Assembly (NCBI RefSeq): GCF_901000735.1
Contig: NC_081541.1
Location: 9,477,055 to 9,541,054, forward strand
DNA from: Corylus avellana
Lineage: Eukaryota > Streptophyta > Magnoliopsida > Fagales > Betulaceae
Reading direction: 5' to 3'
Length of the DNA: 64,000 nt
Under the pieces are notes generated by a model. The model was not told the DNA's origin and ran no database searches. It was given only the letters and a program-made list of their open reading frames with translations. The translations under genes were made by a program, and so were the position numbers. Of the stretch, positions 43,972 through 54,631 are shown piece by piece (positions within the stretch are counted from its first letter, which is position 1; the number at the start of each line of letters is the position of its first letter).

Positions 43972-44660
43972 AGAGTATTCACAATGGAAGAGCCAAATAG
44001 TACTTTTAACTAAAATGACTAATCAGATTTGTAAAAAACTCATACATTAGATTAGCCAAAAAAAAAAAAAAAAAATTGATATTTGATTGGATTAGCAAAA
44101 AAAAAAAAATGCTACATGTAGCAACACTTTTCAAGAGAGCCATTTTATTTTTTTTATTATTTCTATCACCTGTTTTCTTTTTTTCCCAAAACTTTTTCCA
44201 CTTTTCAAGGGATCATTATGAGAACATCATTTCACAATTTTTAATAAAAAGATATTTCATAAATATGATTGACATTACTATGAGAATATGGTTTTCATAC
44301 TTAACATCGGCAAATATGCCATTTGAAAAATATAACCGTTGAAAAATATAATTATTATAAAATACAACCGTTTCAAAAATATTATAGTTAAAAAAATGAT
44401 TATTTGAAAAATAATAATTGTTGAAAAATTATTGTGCTAAACGAATTACCATTGAAAAAATAAAGAGTGAAATACAAATTTTAAAAAGGAAATAAAGATA
44501 TAATCAATAAAGAGTAAAAAAATAATATTTAAATGATATAAATAAAAATATAGCTAATCGGATGTAAAAGGCATTTAAAAATTCATTAGTTAAACTAGAT
44601 AAAGTGAGTTTTCAGAATCCATTTTACATAAAAATTTGGCTCCTCCATTGTGAATGCTTT
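43972..44660. mobile_element. MITE in unit A
   Basis: Ends TATTCACAATGGAAGAGCC and GGCTCCTCCATTGTGAATGC are inverse matches. Inner text TTTTAACTAAAATGACTAAT is mirrored loosely near ATTAGTTAAACTAGATAAA. AT-rich, non-coding, about 690 bp. A copy lies at the same place in unit B (51703-52359) but not in C. The ends resemble the GAGCATTC-type MITEs common in plants; I could not settle the target-site duplication or superfamily. Confidence 0.72.
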
Positions 44661-44788
44661 AACAGTGACATGAATTATTATTAGTTTTTTTTTTTTTTTT
44701 TTTAATATACAATTTTTTTTGCACAAATAAAACGAGTTAATTAGTTTCAAGAAAAGTTTGAATATGATAAAGTGATTAAAGAAAACCT

Positions 44789-44791
<3 letters not shown>

Positions 44792-44837
<46 letters not shown>
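44792..44837. repeat. (TA)n microsatellite
   Basis: About 23 TA units. Unit B has only a short TA run at the matching place (near 52474). Confidence 0.95.
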
Positions 44838-44839
<2 letters not shown>

Positions 44840-45757
44840 TAATTAATTAGCACGTTGTTTAAGCAAGAGGTGGGGGGTGACAAAAATCATGATTTTAATA
44901 AACAATGTAGTAAATTAGAAAGGAAGGGAAGTATGGAGTCAAATGGTTCGGACAAAACCAGAAACTCAGCCTGTGATTCGGACAAAAGCAGTGAGGTGCA
45001 CAAAGATTATCTAGGTGCACAAAGGCAACTAGATAATCAAATGGTGAATAACAATATATTTCCAGTTTGGGATTGTGACAACCCCTCCTGCTCACCTTAT
45101 GTGTAATTCTATTAAATACAATATATTTTTTAATGTTTCTATGCTTTACTAATTAATCTCTTAAATGGTGACTCCGATCCGGTCATTATTAGTGTTATTT
45201 TTCCTGTTGTGACTACCAAATTTTCTTGTCGTCACAATAGGCTCATTCATCTGACTGCTTAAAATATTTTTTGGTTATGTTGCTTTAACCAAGGTTCAAG
45301 AAAGTATGCACACATGTTCATTCATCTAAGATATTTTTTGGTCCAAATACCAAGCAAGTCTTAAAGCTTAGTTTGTCTATCATCATTGATAAGCATTCCA
45401 CTGTTCAGGAAAAGATTGATTGAGGGTCATTCACCAGTTGTTTCCAAGTCAGTTGAACAATTTTAATAATCCATTATGAAGTGAAATGAGTAGGTCAGAT
45501 ATCATAGCATATTTGCTTGTAAAACATTATTTAAAAAGTTTTACCAAAGAAACCTAGATTAATACTTATAATAAGAAGGGGGTGTACCTCTGTCTGGAGA
45601 ACTTCAAATGAAGAAATCTTTTGATTTAGTGCTTGATGTTCTCTCAACTTGGTTATAAATTTAAGAGCTAAAGATATATACAAGTGAATTTGACCATGAA
45701 AAGGTTAAGAAAAATGGAAGTTTGATGGATAGAAAAAGCTTGAAGTCATTAGCTTAT

Positions 45758-46120
45758 TGTTGAGGTGCAATAATGTCACTCTCCTCATTTGGACGGCTCT
45801 TAAAACATGTATTGCGAGGTGCGATTTCGAATGCCATAAAAAGATTTGGCTTCCCTCACTGGACACCAATTGATTTTTAGATGAGATGGTCAAAGGCCCA
45901 ATCCAACAAATTGTATCAAAGCCAGAGTCATGCGTTCGAGTGGCGGGAGTGCCATGTTGATGGACGGATTGTTGAGATGCAATAATGCCACTCTGCTCAC
46001 TTGGACGGCTCCTAAAACATGTCTTGCAATGTGCGATTTCGAATGTCATAAAATGATTTGGCTTCCCTCATTGGACATCAATTGATTTTTAGATGAGATG
46101 GTCACAGGCCCGATCCAACA
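45758..46120. mobile_element. TRIM retrotransposon in unit A
   Basis: Two direct 151-bp LTRs (45758-45908 and 45970-46120), each starting TGTTGAG and ending ATCCAACA, separated by 61 bp. After the first LTR comes TTGTATCAAAGCCAGAGTC, close to the primer-binding site for initiator methionine tRNA (TGGTATCAGAGC). The flanks are CTTAT on the left and CTTAC on the right. The unit C copy has perfect CTTAT on both sides. Length, LTR form and primer site fit a terminal-repeat retrotransposon in miniature. It codes for nothing. Confidence 0.85.
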
Positions 46121-46191
46121 CTTACGAACTATAAAAACCATAAATAAACAAACAAGCTTTTAATGATCTCTCTCATATTACCTGAAACATG

Positions 46192-46292
46192 CCGCATTCT
46201 TTGCATGCAGAGTAAAGCCTTTGAATCTCTTGCTCTTGGGAGTTTGGGTTGACCATCTTTTCAGGGTGTTTATGCTCTGAATCACCACAAAC
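46192..46292 (-). pseudogene. Fragment resembling 2-oxoglutarate dioxygenase N-terminus, unit A
   Basis: On the minus strand the text reads HPEKMVNPNSQEQEIQRLYS then ACKECGMFQ and a GT. The unit C copy (60120-60000) has the better-fitting LHSACKEWGMF. This resembles the end of the DIOX_N domain of SRG1-like Fe(II)/2-oxoglutarate oxygenases, in which a short first exon ends near ACKEWGFFQ. No following exon with the HxD or RxS motifs is found in the unit. Identification rests on one short motif. Confidence 0.45.
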
Positions 46293-46324
46293 GGATAAAA
46301 CATAATAAATTTACGTGTATAACA

Positions 46325-46965
46325 GGTTCCGCTTTACATATTGGCACAAATGTTGGTTTCGGTGTTGGCAACATGTATTGGATAGTCAGTGTACAACGTC
46401 AAATTGAAAATTATGAACACCCGGCCGCTCCGAGGCTGCAGCTCCACCTTCTTATCGCAACATTTATCATCATGTTTATAGCTGCTTCAGTGAACTACTA
46501 ACATCAAACTGTAACTATTTTTGATCACCTAATCTAGTTTTGATGGAGATCAGTCACGATATCCACATGATATATTTGAAATATTTTGTAGGTTGGCCAT
46601 TTGTCTGGCTTCGTTGTTGGCATAGCCATTTCACTAGCTGCATGTGTTAATCACAGGGTAGGTAAAAAACTATTTACATGTCAGTAATTGCTAAGAATTT
46701 ACTAGCTAGTTAATTTTCATGTATAAATTTTTGTGGGTGTGCACTGTAGGCCTGTTTCAGGAGGATCAATGCATGAATCCTGCAAGATCATTAGGGCCTG
46801 CAATAATTTCAGGCAAATTCAATGACATGTGGATATATGTGACAGCCCCCGTGGCAGGTGCCCATGTAATCCCACTTCCTAATTTCAGTCTAGTTGGTTG
46901 AAGCCTGCAGTGCACAAGAAAAATGTATTCCAGACCCAGTAGACATGTTTTATGGATGCTAGTAA
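46325..46965 (+). pseudogene. NIP-type aquaporin pseudogene, unit A
   Basis: Three plus-strand blocks: 46330-46510 (LLIATFIIMFIAASVNY, then an in-frame TAA), 46593-46662 (VGHLSGFVVGIAISLA, then a CATG insertion that breaks the frame) and 46750-46965 (second NPA loop, MNPARSLGPAIISGKFNDM). In the last block CATG is inserted between GGATCAATG and AATCCTGCA, separating GGSM from NPARS. The blocks are bounded by intron-like GT/AG. The first NPA motif and the N-terminal half are absent. Both the TAA and the NPA-loop CATG are shared with unit C, so the gene was dead before the duplication. NIP aquaporins transport water and metalloids. Confidence 0.8.
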
Positions 46966-47442
46966 CCAAATTTATGCAGAAAGCAGCGGAGTCAGTTGCC
47001 AGAACACTTTGAATCATTTTTTTTCTTATTTGTTTTGTTTCTGTGGGGCTAATGAGAGTAACAATTTGATCGGCGAAAATGTGCAACATGCGTTAATGCT
47101 TTTTGGTATAAAAGTTATCAATTCCTTAATTGCACTAACAAGGATTATTTTTTTAGAACATAGAGTATTGCTAGTTACTAACATTGAAAAATAAGCATGA
47201 CAAATTTATTATATAAGACAAGTTGGTGAATGCTTTGATAAATCTTACAAGACATTTATTTATGGTAAAAATAAACATATATCAGTAGAATCGAGTGAAA
47301 CGATTTTATTAAACAACTCAAAACTCATAATACCATGAGACAAATACAAAGAACTATGTATTATTCTCTAAAAGATATTCTTTTAAAAATCTCTTCATAT
47401 GCATATTCTCTAGATTCATCAAACTTTAGGCAATGCAAATTC

Positions 47443-49292
47443 TTATAAATAATGGAAGCTCTCTAATATTTTTGCATTCTTGAAAAAATACTTCTTTAGA
47501 GTCTCTTCTTCTGCCGATCCTTTAGAATTTGCAATCTTGACAGCCTTTAGGCAATGCCGCCAACAGAGAACCGGAAGATGTTTGCAACAACTACGATTTC
47601 TCACTTTATAAATAGGATTTCCGTATGAGAACTGAAATATAAGCACATAATTAGGAACATTATCAAAAATGTTAGAAATAAGGCATCAATCCACTTTAGG
47701 CCCAAAAGGACCAAAAAAAAAAAAAAAACTTAGTATAGAAATGTCAATTGTCCGAAAGAAATTGAAAATAATGTTGAGAGAAGGCATCATATATGAACAT
47801 ATGCAATACCTTGAAAGATATATTGTCAAGTGTCCCTTGGTACCGCCGTTCTATAAAGAGAATTTCTAGAAGAGGACAAATCCACAACAAGACATCCACA
47901 ACTTCGTGGATTTCTCTTGTAGGTATAGAATATACGATTAGCTTCAATTCCTTAACATTATATAACGGGCATGGTATGGTTGTTCTCAATCTTTTTGCAA
48001 TTTTCAGAGTCTTCACAAAGTAAACAAAAACAAGTGTTAGATTTTTATAATATATGCTATAATTGATATACAAAGTAACATATAATAGGAAACAAATAAA
48101 AAGAATATAATAAAATAAACTAGAATACCTCATCTTCACCAAGAGTCCAAGTCAATAATTTCGGTTGACTTAACTTTGAAAGGAATTCAATCATTTCAGC
48201 ATTCGGAGTATCTCCCGAAAAGACGAGAATAACTTCCGATAGACTTGAAGAATTCAAAGAAAATGATATAATCTCACCCTCATACATGAGTCTATGTAAG
48301 TTAGGAGAAACAATGTTAACTTCAACTAGCTTGTCACAATTAATAAAGGTCAAACTCTTCATACGGTGACTTGAAATCTTAATCCTTTTCAACATAAAGC
48401 AATCTGCTAGGTCCAAGCACTCGATGAGTTGATGTTTAGAAAGAACATCATGCAACCATTTGTCAGTAATGTGGCATGAATATAATACTAACTTCTTCAA
48501 ATTTTCGCATGGGCCTAGGTTTATTTGGCATGGTAGGCTGTCAAGCTTGAAAACTAAAGATTCAAGATTTGATGCTTCGATCTCAACACTCTCATATTTA
48601 GAATTTTGTAGTAGCGCAAAGGCCTTAAGTTTAGGAAGACTTGACACTCGTATACTTTTCAACCCATTAACACATTCAAATGTCATCTCTTCTATATCAC
48701 GACAACTATCAATTAGAGTTTGGACAAGCTGGCTCTCCTCCACTTCACCGGACAAAACCAACTTTTTCAAAGATGATAAGTTAATATCACCGGAAAATGA
48801 CTTCAACTTGCACGACTGCAATTTCAACTCAGTTATTGAATTTGCTACAAGAACCCTCTCAGGCAACTCATACCTCTTTAGATGGATCCGGATGAATATG
48901 TCAAGATTCAACTCTTTTACATTGCATTCAATTGCATAGTCAATCCAACGGTTCACAACAGCATAATCTGATTCATCCAACATCATGCGAAGCCTAAACT
49001 TGTTTATATTTAGCCTTTGCCTATAGTGGGCAAGTAAAGAACTCTCCACGAAATTTCTGAACTCTTCTTTCTTTCTCTGGATTTCTTGTTCTTTCTCGTT
49101 GGGTGGAACCTTGCGCAAATTATTAACAAAGAGGTCTTGGTGAAAGTCTGGAATGGGGAATAAAGTCCACACCCTTTGCCATCTCTTGGACAATATGCTA
49201 AGTTGAAGTGTTTGTTTCGTGGGAATGAAGGATAGAAGGTGCTCTAGAATAGGGTCTGGCAATTCAGATATCCGGTCGATTTTGTGCTCCAT
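47443..49292 (-). CDS. F-box/LRR/FBD protein, gene 1 (three exons)
   Basis: Exons 49292-48129, 48010-47810 and 47631-47443; introns of 118 and 178 bp, GT-AG, all phase 0; 517 residues. ATG at 49292: the frame upstream meets a TAG with no earlier ATG. The N-terminal F-box is at about 4-45 (DRISELPDPILEHLLSFIPT; LSILSKRWQRVW). A leucine-rich region spans about 110-380 (VKELNLDI, SLKKLVLSG, NLESLVFKL, NLKKLVLYSC, LIECLDLADC). Exon 2 has KELKLIVYS and LLEILFIERRY. Exon 3 carries an FBD-like end (CWRHCLKAVKI, EEETLKKYFFKNAKILES). Such proteins bind a Skp1-type adaptor through the F-box and present targets for ubiquitination; the target is unknown. No lesion is seen. The TTG codons upstream are not likely starts. 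Confidence 0.92.
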
Positions 49293-49568
49293 AAGGTTGA
49301 AAACTTCCTCCAAATCCCTAGTACCTAGTACCTAATCTAATTAGCACAAAGCAATTTTTTTTTTTTTTTTAAAAAAAAACTATCAAGAAGAAGTTTTTAT
49401 GTCTGAAAAAGAAAATAAAAATCAAACAACAGATGCTATTATTGGGAACAAAATAAATTGATAGGAAGACCAACCTTCAACGTACGACGATGGGCTTGTG
49501 GGGGGCGTTCGACGAGAGCTTGTAGGGGCTGGCCGGACCACAGCAGACACGACGGCAACACAAAACTA

Positions 49569-49716
49569 ATTGTGAAGTTGTGAGAACAAGTAGGAATTGT
49601 GTGTATAAATAAGCCTCCTTTTTCATCCCAATTCTCCTGGGAATCTCTTTCAACCCAAATTGTTAAGTTGCGAGAACAAGTAGGAATTGTGTGTATAAAT
49701 AAGCCTCCTTTTTCCC
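49569..49716. promoter_or_regulatory. Duplicated promoter segment upstream of F-box gene 1
   Basis: AAGTAGGAATTGTGTGTATA and the following AATAAGCCTCCTTTTT occur twice, 90 bp apart (about 49569-49625 and 49659-49715). Gene 3 has only one copy at the same distance (about 63382-63437). On the minus strand the core reads TTATTTATACACAC, a possible TATA box. The lone copy in gene 3 suggests that the duplication in gene 1 is recent. Confidence 0.55.
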
Positions 49717-51441
49717 CTGCTTCTTATAATCATCCAAATTAACGCTTTTACCTAAATATGTACCCATATTTACAAGTTTGCCCTTCCACATTTTTTTGTG
49801 AAATAGAGGGAAAAAAAAAAAAAAAAAAAAAATTCCGCTGATATTCGCTGCACTGACCCAGAAAACAGAAGGTATTAAATTTTTCATCCGGAAACAACAA
49901 AAGAAGTCAAATTTTGGTTGTTTTCTGGATCGCAGACTTGTATTGTCAATGGCAACGGCGTCGTCTTGAACGTACACTAGATTCCCTCACAACACAGCAA
50001 GATCCAATCCAACTGGTAACTCATCCAAATTAATGACTGAACGACTTATACCAAATTGCCCTTCTTGAAATTTAAAAGTACTCAACTGCCCTTCCAATAA
50101 GGAATTTTTTTTTTTAAAAAAAAATTTAATTAAGACAGTAGGAGATTGCAGAAGATATGCTTTTGGGTTTATGTAGGAATGTAGTCTCACGCCCCACCAT
50201 TGAAATGAGCAAAACAATTTTTTGATATATCAGATTTAGAAGCAAATCTGAAGTATCATTGAACTTTTAATCACAATCGTAGGCAGAACAAGCTAGAAAA
50301 ACTCAATTGGACAAAAACAGCTAAGACCTAACTATAAAACATGTTTATTAAATGACAACGTGGTGGTACTCTTTTGTGCTGGCTTCATATGGTCAAATAT
50401 CATGGTAAAAGTTCTCAAACAGCTCAAAATTGATGGGACTTTTGACCGTTGAGACGTGTTAATAGGTTTTTGTAAGGAGCTTTATGCATTGTGTTGTTCA
50501 TTCGCAATTCTTGCCAACGATGCCTTTAGTACAAAATTTTTAGACTTATGTTGATAGCCTGATAAAATTGGAATTAGAGATTTTTTTTCATGAAATGCAA
50601 ATTTGTATCATTTTGAATCAGCTTTCTAATACCACCAAGTTTGTCTTCATTTGATGTCAAAATCAAAAGAAATGATTATTTTACTTTGACTGCATTGTGC
50701 TGAACTTCATTCATAAACTTTAATTCTTCATATCTTGGACCAACTTTTACGTTGAACTTAGTCATTAACTCAAACCAAAAACGTTACAACCTAGAAACCA
50801 TATTTTGACACATGAATTCACCAAAACAAAAATAAACCTAATTGATAATATCACACAACCCAACCAACTAAGCCAACTATACTTAGCAGCAATATGATCT
50901 TTTTGTTTCTTCTTATTATTAAAAAAAAAAACAATTAAGCCAAGAATATCTAAGAGTTTTTTCCATTCGTAAAAGAATTTGAATATAATAAAACAAATTT
51001 GAATAATTATCAGATATTAATGTGGCTATTGTCAATAAGGAGGATGAGTAGTAGAATCTCAAATTTAAAAGAGATAGTTACAACGGTTGATAAGGAGGAT
51101 TAAGATAGACATGCATCCACTTAATTGTCGTTTCAGTTGCTTGTTATTAGATCCCGTGCCCAAGCGTGCCCCTTGGCCTTGCTTTAGCAACCGTTTTTAT
51201 ACAACCCTTTAGAGAGAGCTGAGTCATTTTTTGACAATTTTTTTAACTCTTTGGTTTTTTTTCCCTATATTGTATTTTTCATTTTGGATTTGTCACTCAT
51301 TTCTCATTGTTTTGATTTAATATAACCTTTTTCCCAAATTGCTTTTTTTTTTTAAAAAAAAAAAAAATTGAATTTTGTTACAAAAGAAAGCTAATATCTC
51401 ATTTGTCAATTGCTGGTTTAAAACTTCACACATGGGTTATG

Positions 51442-51445
<4 letters not shown>

Positions 51446-51491
<46 letters not shown>
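51446..51491. repeat. (TA)n microsatellite, unit B
   Basis: About 23 TA units replacing an A-rich run found at the matching place in unit A (43740). Confidence 0.95.
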
Positions 51492-51494
<3 letters not shown>

Positions 51495-51702
51495 CTCCTT
51501 CCTATTTTTTTTCTTTTCTCGATTAAAGGAAACAATGGGTTATGAGGTCAGATAGATTGAAAACTGATTTTCGGAACTCAATTATTCAATGTCTTGGTTA
51601 GTAAGTAATTGCAAAATTCTACATGTGAGAAACAACAGGCCAGCCTTTGAAAGCTAAATCCGCCACCTGTCGGGACTCTAAGGGCCATAACTTTGGAATC
51701 AC

Positions 51703-52359
51703 AGAACATTCACAATGGAAGAGCCAAATTGTACTTTTAACTAAAATGATTAATTAGATTTGTAAAAAACTCACATTGGATTAGCCAAAAAAAAAAAAAA
51801 AAAAACAAAATTGATATTTGATTGGATTAGCAAAAAAAAAAGCTACATGTAGCAACACTTTTCAAGATAACCATTTTATTTTTTTTATTGTTTCTATCAT
51901 CTGTTTTCTTTTTTTCCCAAAACTTTTTCCACTTTTCAAGGGACTATTATGAGAATATCCTTTCACAATTTTTAATAAAAAGATATTTTATAAATATGAT
52001 TGACATTACTACGAGAATATGGTTTTCATACTTAACATTGGCAAATACGATATTTGAAAAATATAATCGTTTCAAAAATATTATTGTTAAAAAAATGATT
52101 ATTTGAAAAATAATAATCGTGGAAAAATTATTGTGCTAAACGAATTACCATTGAAAAAATAAAGAGTGAAATACGAATTTTAGAAAGGAAATAAAGATAA
52201 AACCAATAAAGAGTAAAAAAATAATACTTAAATGATATAGATAAAAATATAGCTAATTTGATGTAAAAAACCTTTAAAAATTTATTAGTTAAACTAGATA
52301 AATTGAGTTTTCAGGAGCCATTTTGCATAAAAATTTGACTCTTCCATTGTGAATGCTTT
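51703..52359. mobile_element. MITE in unit B
   Basis: Same element and place as 43972-44660; ends ACATTCACAATGGAAGAG and CTCTTCCATTGTGAATGC. Slightly shorter through small deletions. Confidence 0.72.
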
Positions 52360-53179
52360 AACAATGACATGAATTATTATTAGCTTTTTTTTTTTTTTTT
52401 AATATACAATTTTGTTTGCACAAATAAAACGAGTTAATTAGTTTCAAGAAAAGTTTGAATATGATAAAGTGATTATATATATATAAAAGTAATTAATTAG
52501 CACGTTGTTTAAGCAAGAGGTGGGGGGTGACAAAAATCATGATTTTAATAAACAATGTAGAAAATTAGAAAGGAAGGGAAGTATGGAGTCGAATGGTTCG
52601 GACAAAACCAGAAACTCAGCCGGTGATTCGGACAAAAGCAGTGAGGTGCACAAAGGTTATCATCCCATGGCAAGTAGATAATCAAATGGTGAATAAAAAT
52701 ATATTTTCAGTTTGGGATTGTGACAGCCCCTCCTTCTCAGCTCATCACCTTATGTGTAATTCTATTAAATACAATATATTTTTTAAAGTTTTTATGCTTT
52801 ACTAATTAATCTCTTAAATGGTGACTCCGATTCGGTCATTATTAGTCTTATTTTTTCTGTTATGGCTACGCTACCAAATTCTCTTGTCGTTACAATAGGC
52901 TCATTCATCTGACTCCTTAAAATATTTTTTGGTTATGTTGCTTTAACCAAGGTTCGAGAAAGTATGCACACATGTTCATTCATCTAAGATATTTTTTGGT
53001 CCAAATACCAAGCAAGTCTAAAAGCTTAATTTGTCTATCATCACTGATAAGCATTCCACTGTTCAGGAAAGGTTGATTGAGGGTCATTCACCAGTTGTTC
53101 CCATGTCAGTTGAACAATTTTAATAATCCATTATGAAGTGAAATGAGTAGGTCAGATATCATAGCATATTTGCTTATAA

Positions 53180-54342
53180 AACAAAAAAAAAAAAAAAATC
53201 CATCTTGCAGAGACAAAACACTCGGGCAAGAAGAGGCTTTGTGTGGGAGTTTGCAAGTACAAAGAGGTAAATGCGAAGGGCCAAAAGAACGCCTCTGATT
53301 AACTAGCCCAGACATGCCTACCCCAATTTCTATCAAATATCTATCTATCCCTTTGACTACCGTAAGAAAGCTGCAGTTATGCTTTTTCTAATCAAGGATC
53401 AAAGATCGGAAGCAGTCTTCTTCGTAGTCAATCAATTGATTAGTGTAAGGAACCGAGTTCTACTCCAGACTGCTCAAACCATATCCCAAAGATTCAGATA
53501 TGCTTAGCCTTTGAGCAATCCTAAAGAAGATTGTACAGATAATATGACAACCGCGGTCTATTCAAGAATTCCTATCCTCCCATCTAAGCTACAGGTCAAA
53601 ATACCATAATCTTGACTATGACTTGCTAATTGATACTCTTGGGTCAAAAAGGTCCTGAAAATATACACCCCTACAGGCTACAGCTAGATGAAGTTGTCCA
53701 ACTACTCGATCAAGAACAAATCAAAGTCGAGCCTCTGGCGTTGCTGCACACAAGTTGTTTCTGAGAAGCTTGTGCATTTATCATCCCTACTCTCAGATCT
53801 CCCATTATGTATATAATCAAATCAAGCTCTGGGCAATTTTGGCCTTTGCTAATCAAGTAAATTTGCATGGAACTAGGCTTGAGGTCAACTCATTGTATTG
53901 GCAAATTAAATGAGGCTTGAATAAGCCTCTCATGAAATACTTCTCGAGAATATTAACAATAAAGATATTCTTAATATATTCCAACATCATAACTAGATCT
54001 AAAGTTAAGTTACATTGAGTATATATGCATATATTTGCCGGCCAAATTACTTAATATTAATTAATGTTCAGGGTTGTGATGCATCAATTCTACTGAAGTA
54101 TGTGCCTCCGCTAAAAGCTTGTAATTGAAAGTGATCAACTTGGTTTATATTTATGATTTAAGACATTGCATTTACAAGAACATACCAATGCATAGCAAAT
54201 GTGACCGGATTCACTATTTTTTTAATGCAAGTTTATCTAAATATTCAACTCAATGAGACACAACATCAATAGCGCCAACTCACTTCATGAGATGTGTTCT
54301 CTAGCTAGTTGAGCTACTTTTTGGGGACGAACTATAAATTAA
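53180..54342. other. Unit-B-specific segment of unknown origin
   Basis: Between an A run (53182-53197) and the point where similarity to unit A resumes (54343, AGAATATAAAGTATTGC). The first ~620 bp are clearly less AT-rich than the surroundings and have no long frame; the style (AAGGAACCGAGTTCTACTCC, ACCGCGGTCTATTCAAG) reminds me of plant organelle DNA, but I cannot verify this. 54095-54272 is dispersed repeat R9. Confidence 0.5.
54095..54272. repeat. Dispersed repeat R9, copy 2
   Basis: Partner of 27262-27453, same orientation. Confidence 0.8.
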
Positions 54343-54631
54343 GAATATAAAGTATTGCTAGTTACTAACATTGAAAAATAAGCATGACAAATTTATTATG
54401 TAAGAAAAGTTTGTGAATGCCTCGATAAATCTTACAAGATATTTACAATATTTATTTATAATAAAAATAAACATCAGTAGAATCGAGTCAAACGAATTTA
54501 TTAAACAATTCAAAAGGCATAATACCGTGAGACAAATACAAATAACTATGTATTCTCTAAAAGATACTCTTTTAAAAATCTCTTCATATGAATATTCTCT
54601 AGATTCATCAAACTTTAGGCAATGCAAATTC

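Larger units (their letters stand above)
42120..50030. repeat. Segmental array unit A
   Basis: The first unit of the tandem array. 42120-42300 resembles the B/C junction at about 57060-57370 (AACGACGTCGTCTT, TTCCCTCA, GGAACCAAATTA), so it is the tail of a lost earlier unit. The marker TAATGACTGA starts at 42301 (50031 in B, 57375 in C, 63767 in D). Contents left to right: a degenerate open frame on the minus strand at 42934-42632, a MITE, R2, TRIM, a dioxygenase-like fragment (minus), an aquaporin relic (plus) and F-box gene 1 (minus). Confidence 0.85.

Noticed and set aside
45585..45670. Possible second exon of the dioxygenase-like fragment (KFITKLREHQALNQKISSFE)
   Set aside because: Does not resemble the expected LINHGV-type continuation; left unassigned.
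45721..46120. CRISPR-like direct repeats
   Set aside because: Two 151-bp repeats with TG..CA ends and a primer-binding site are LTRs; the genome is clearly eukaryotic.
48460..48939. 159-codon plus-strand frame opposite F-box gene 1, with similar frames at 55827-56285 and 62459-62779
   Set aside because: Antisense shadow of the LRR-coding exons; it recurs only because the genes are paralogues, and it is Ser/Arg-rich without domain features.
53182..53197. A run as a retroposon tail of the unit-B insertion
   Set aside because: No matching target-site duplication was found on the other side, and the orientation is unclear.
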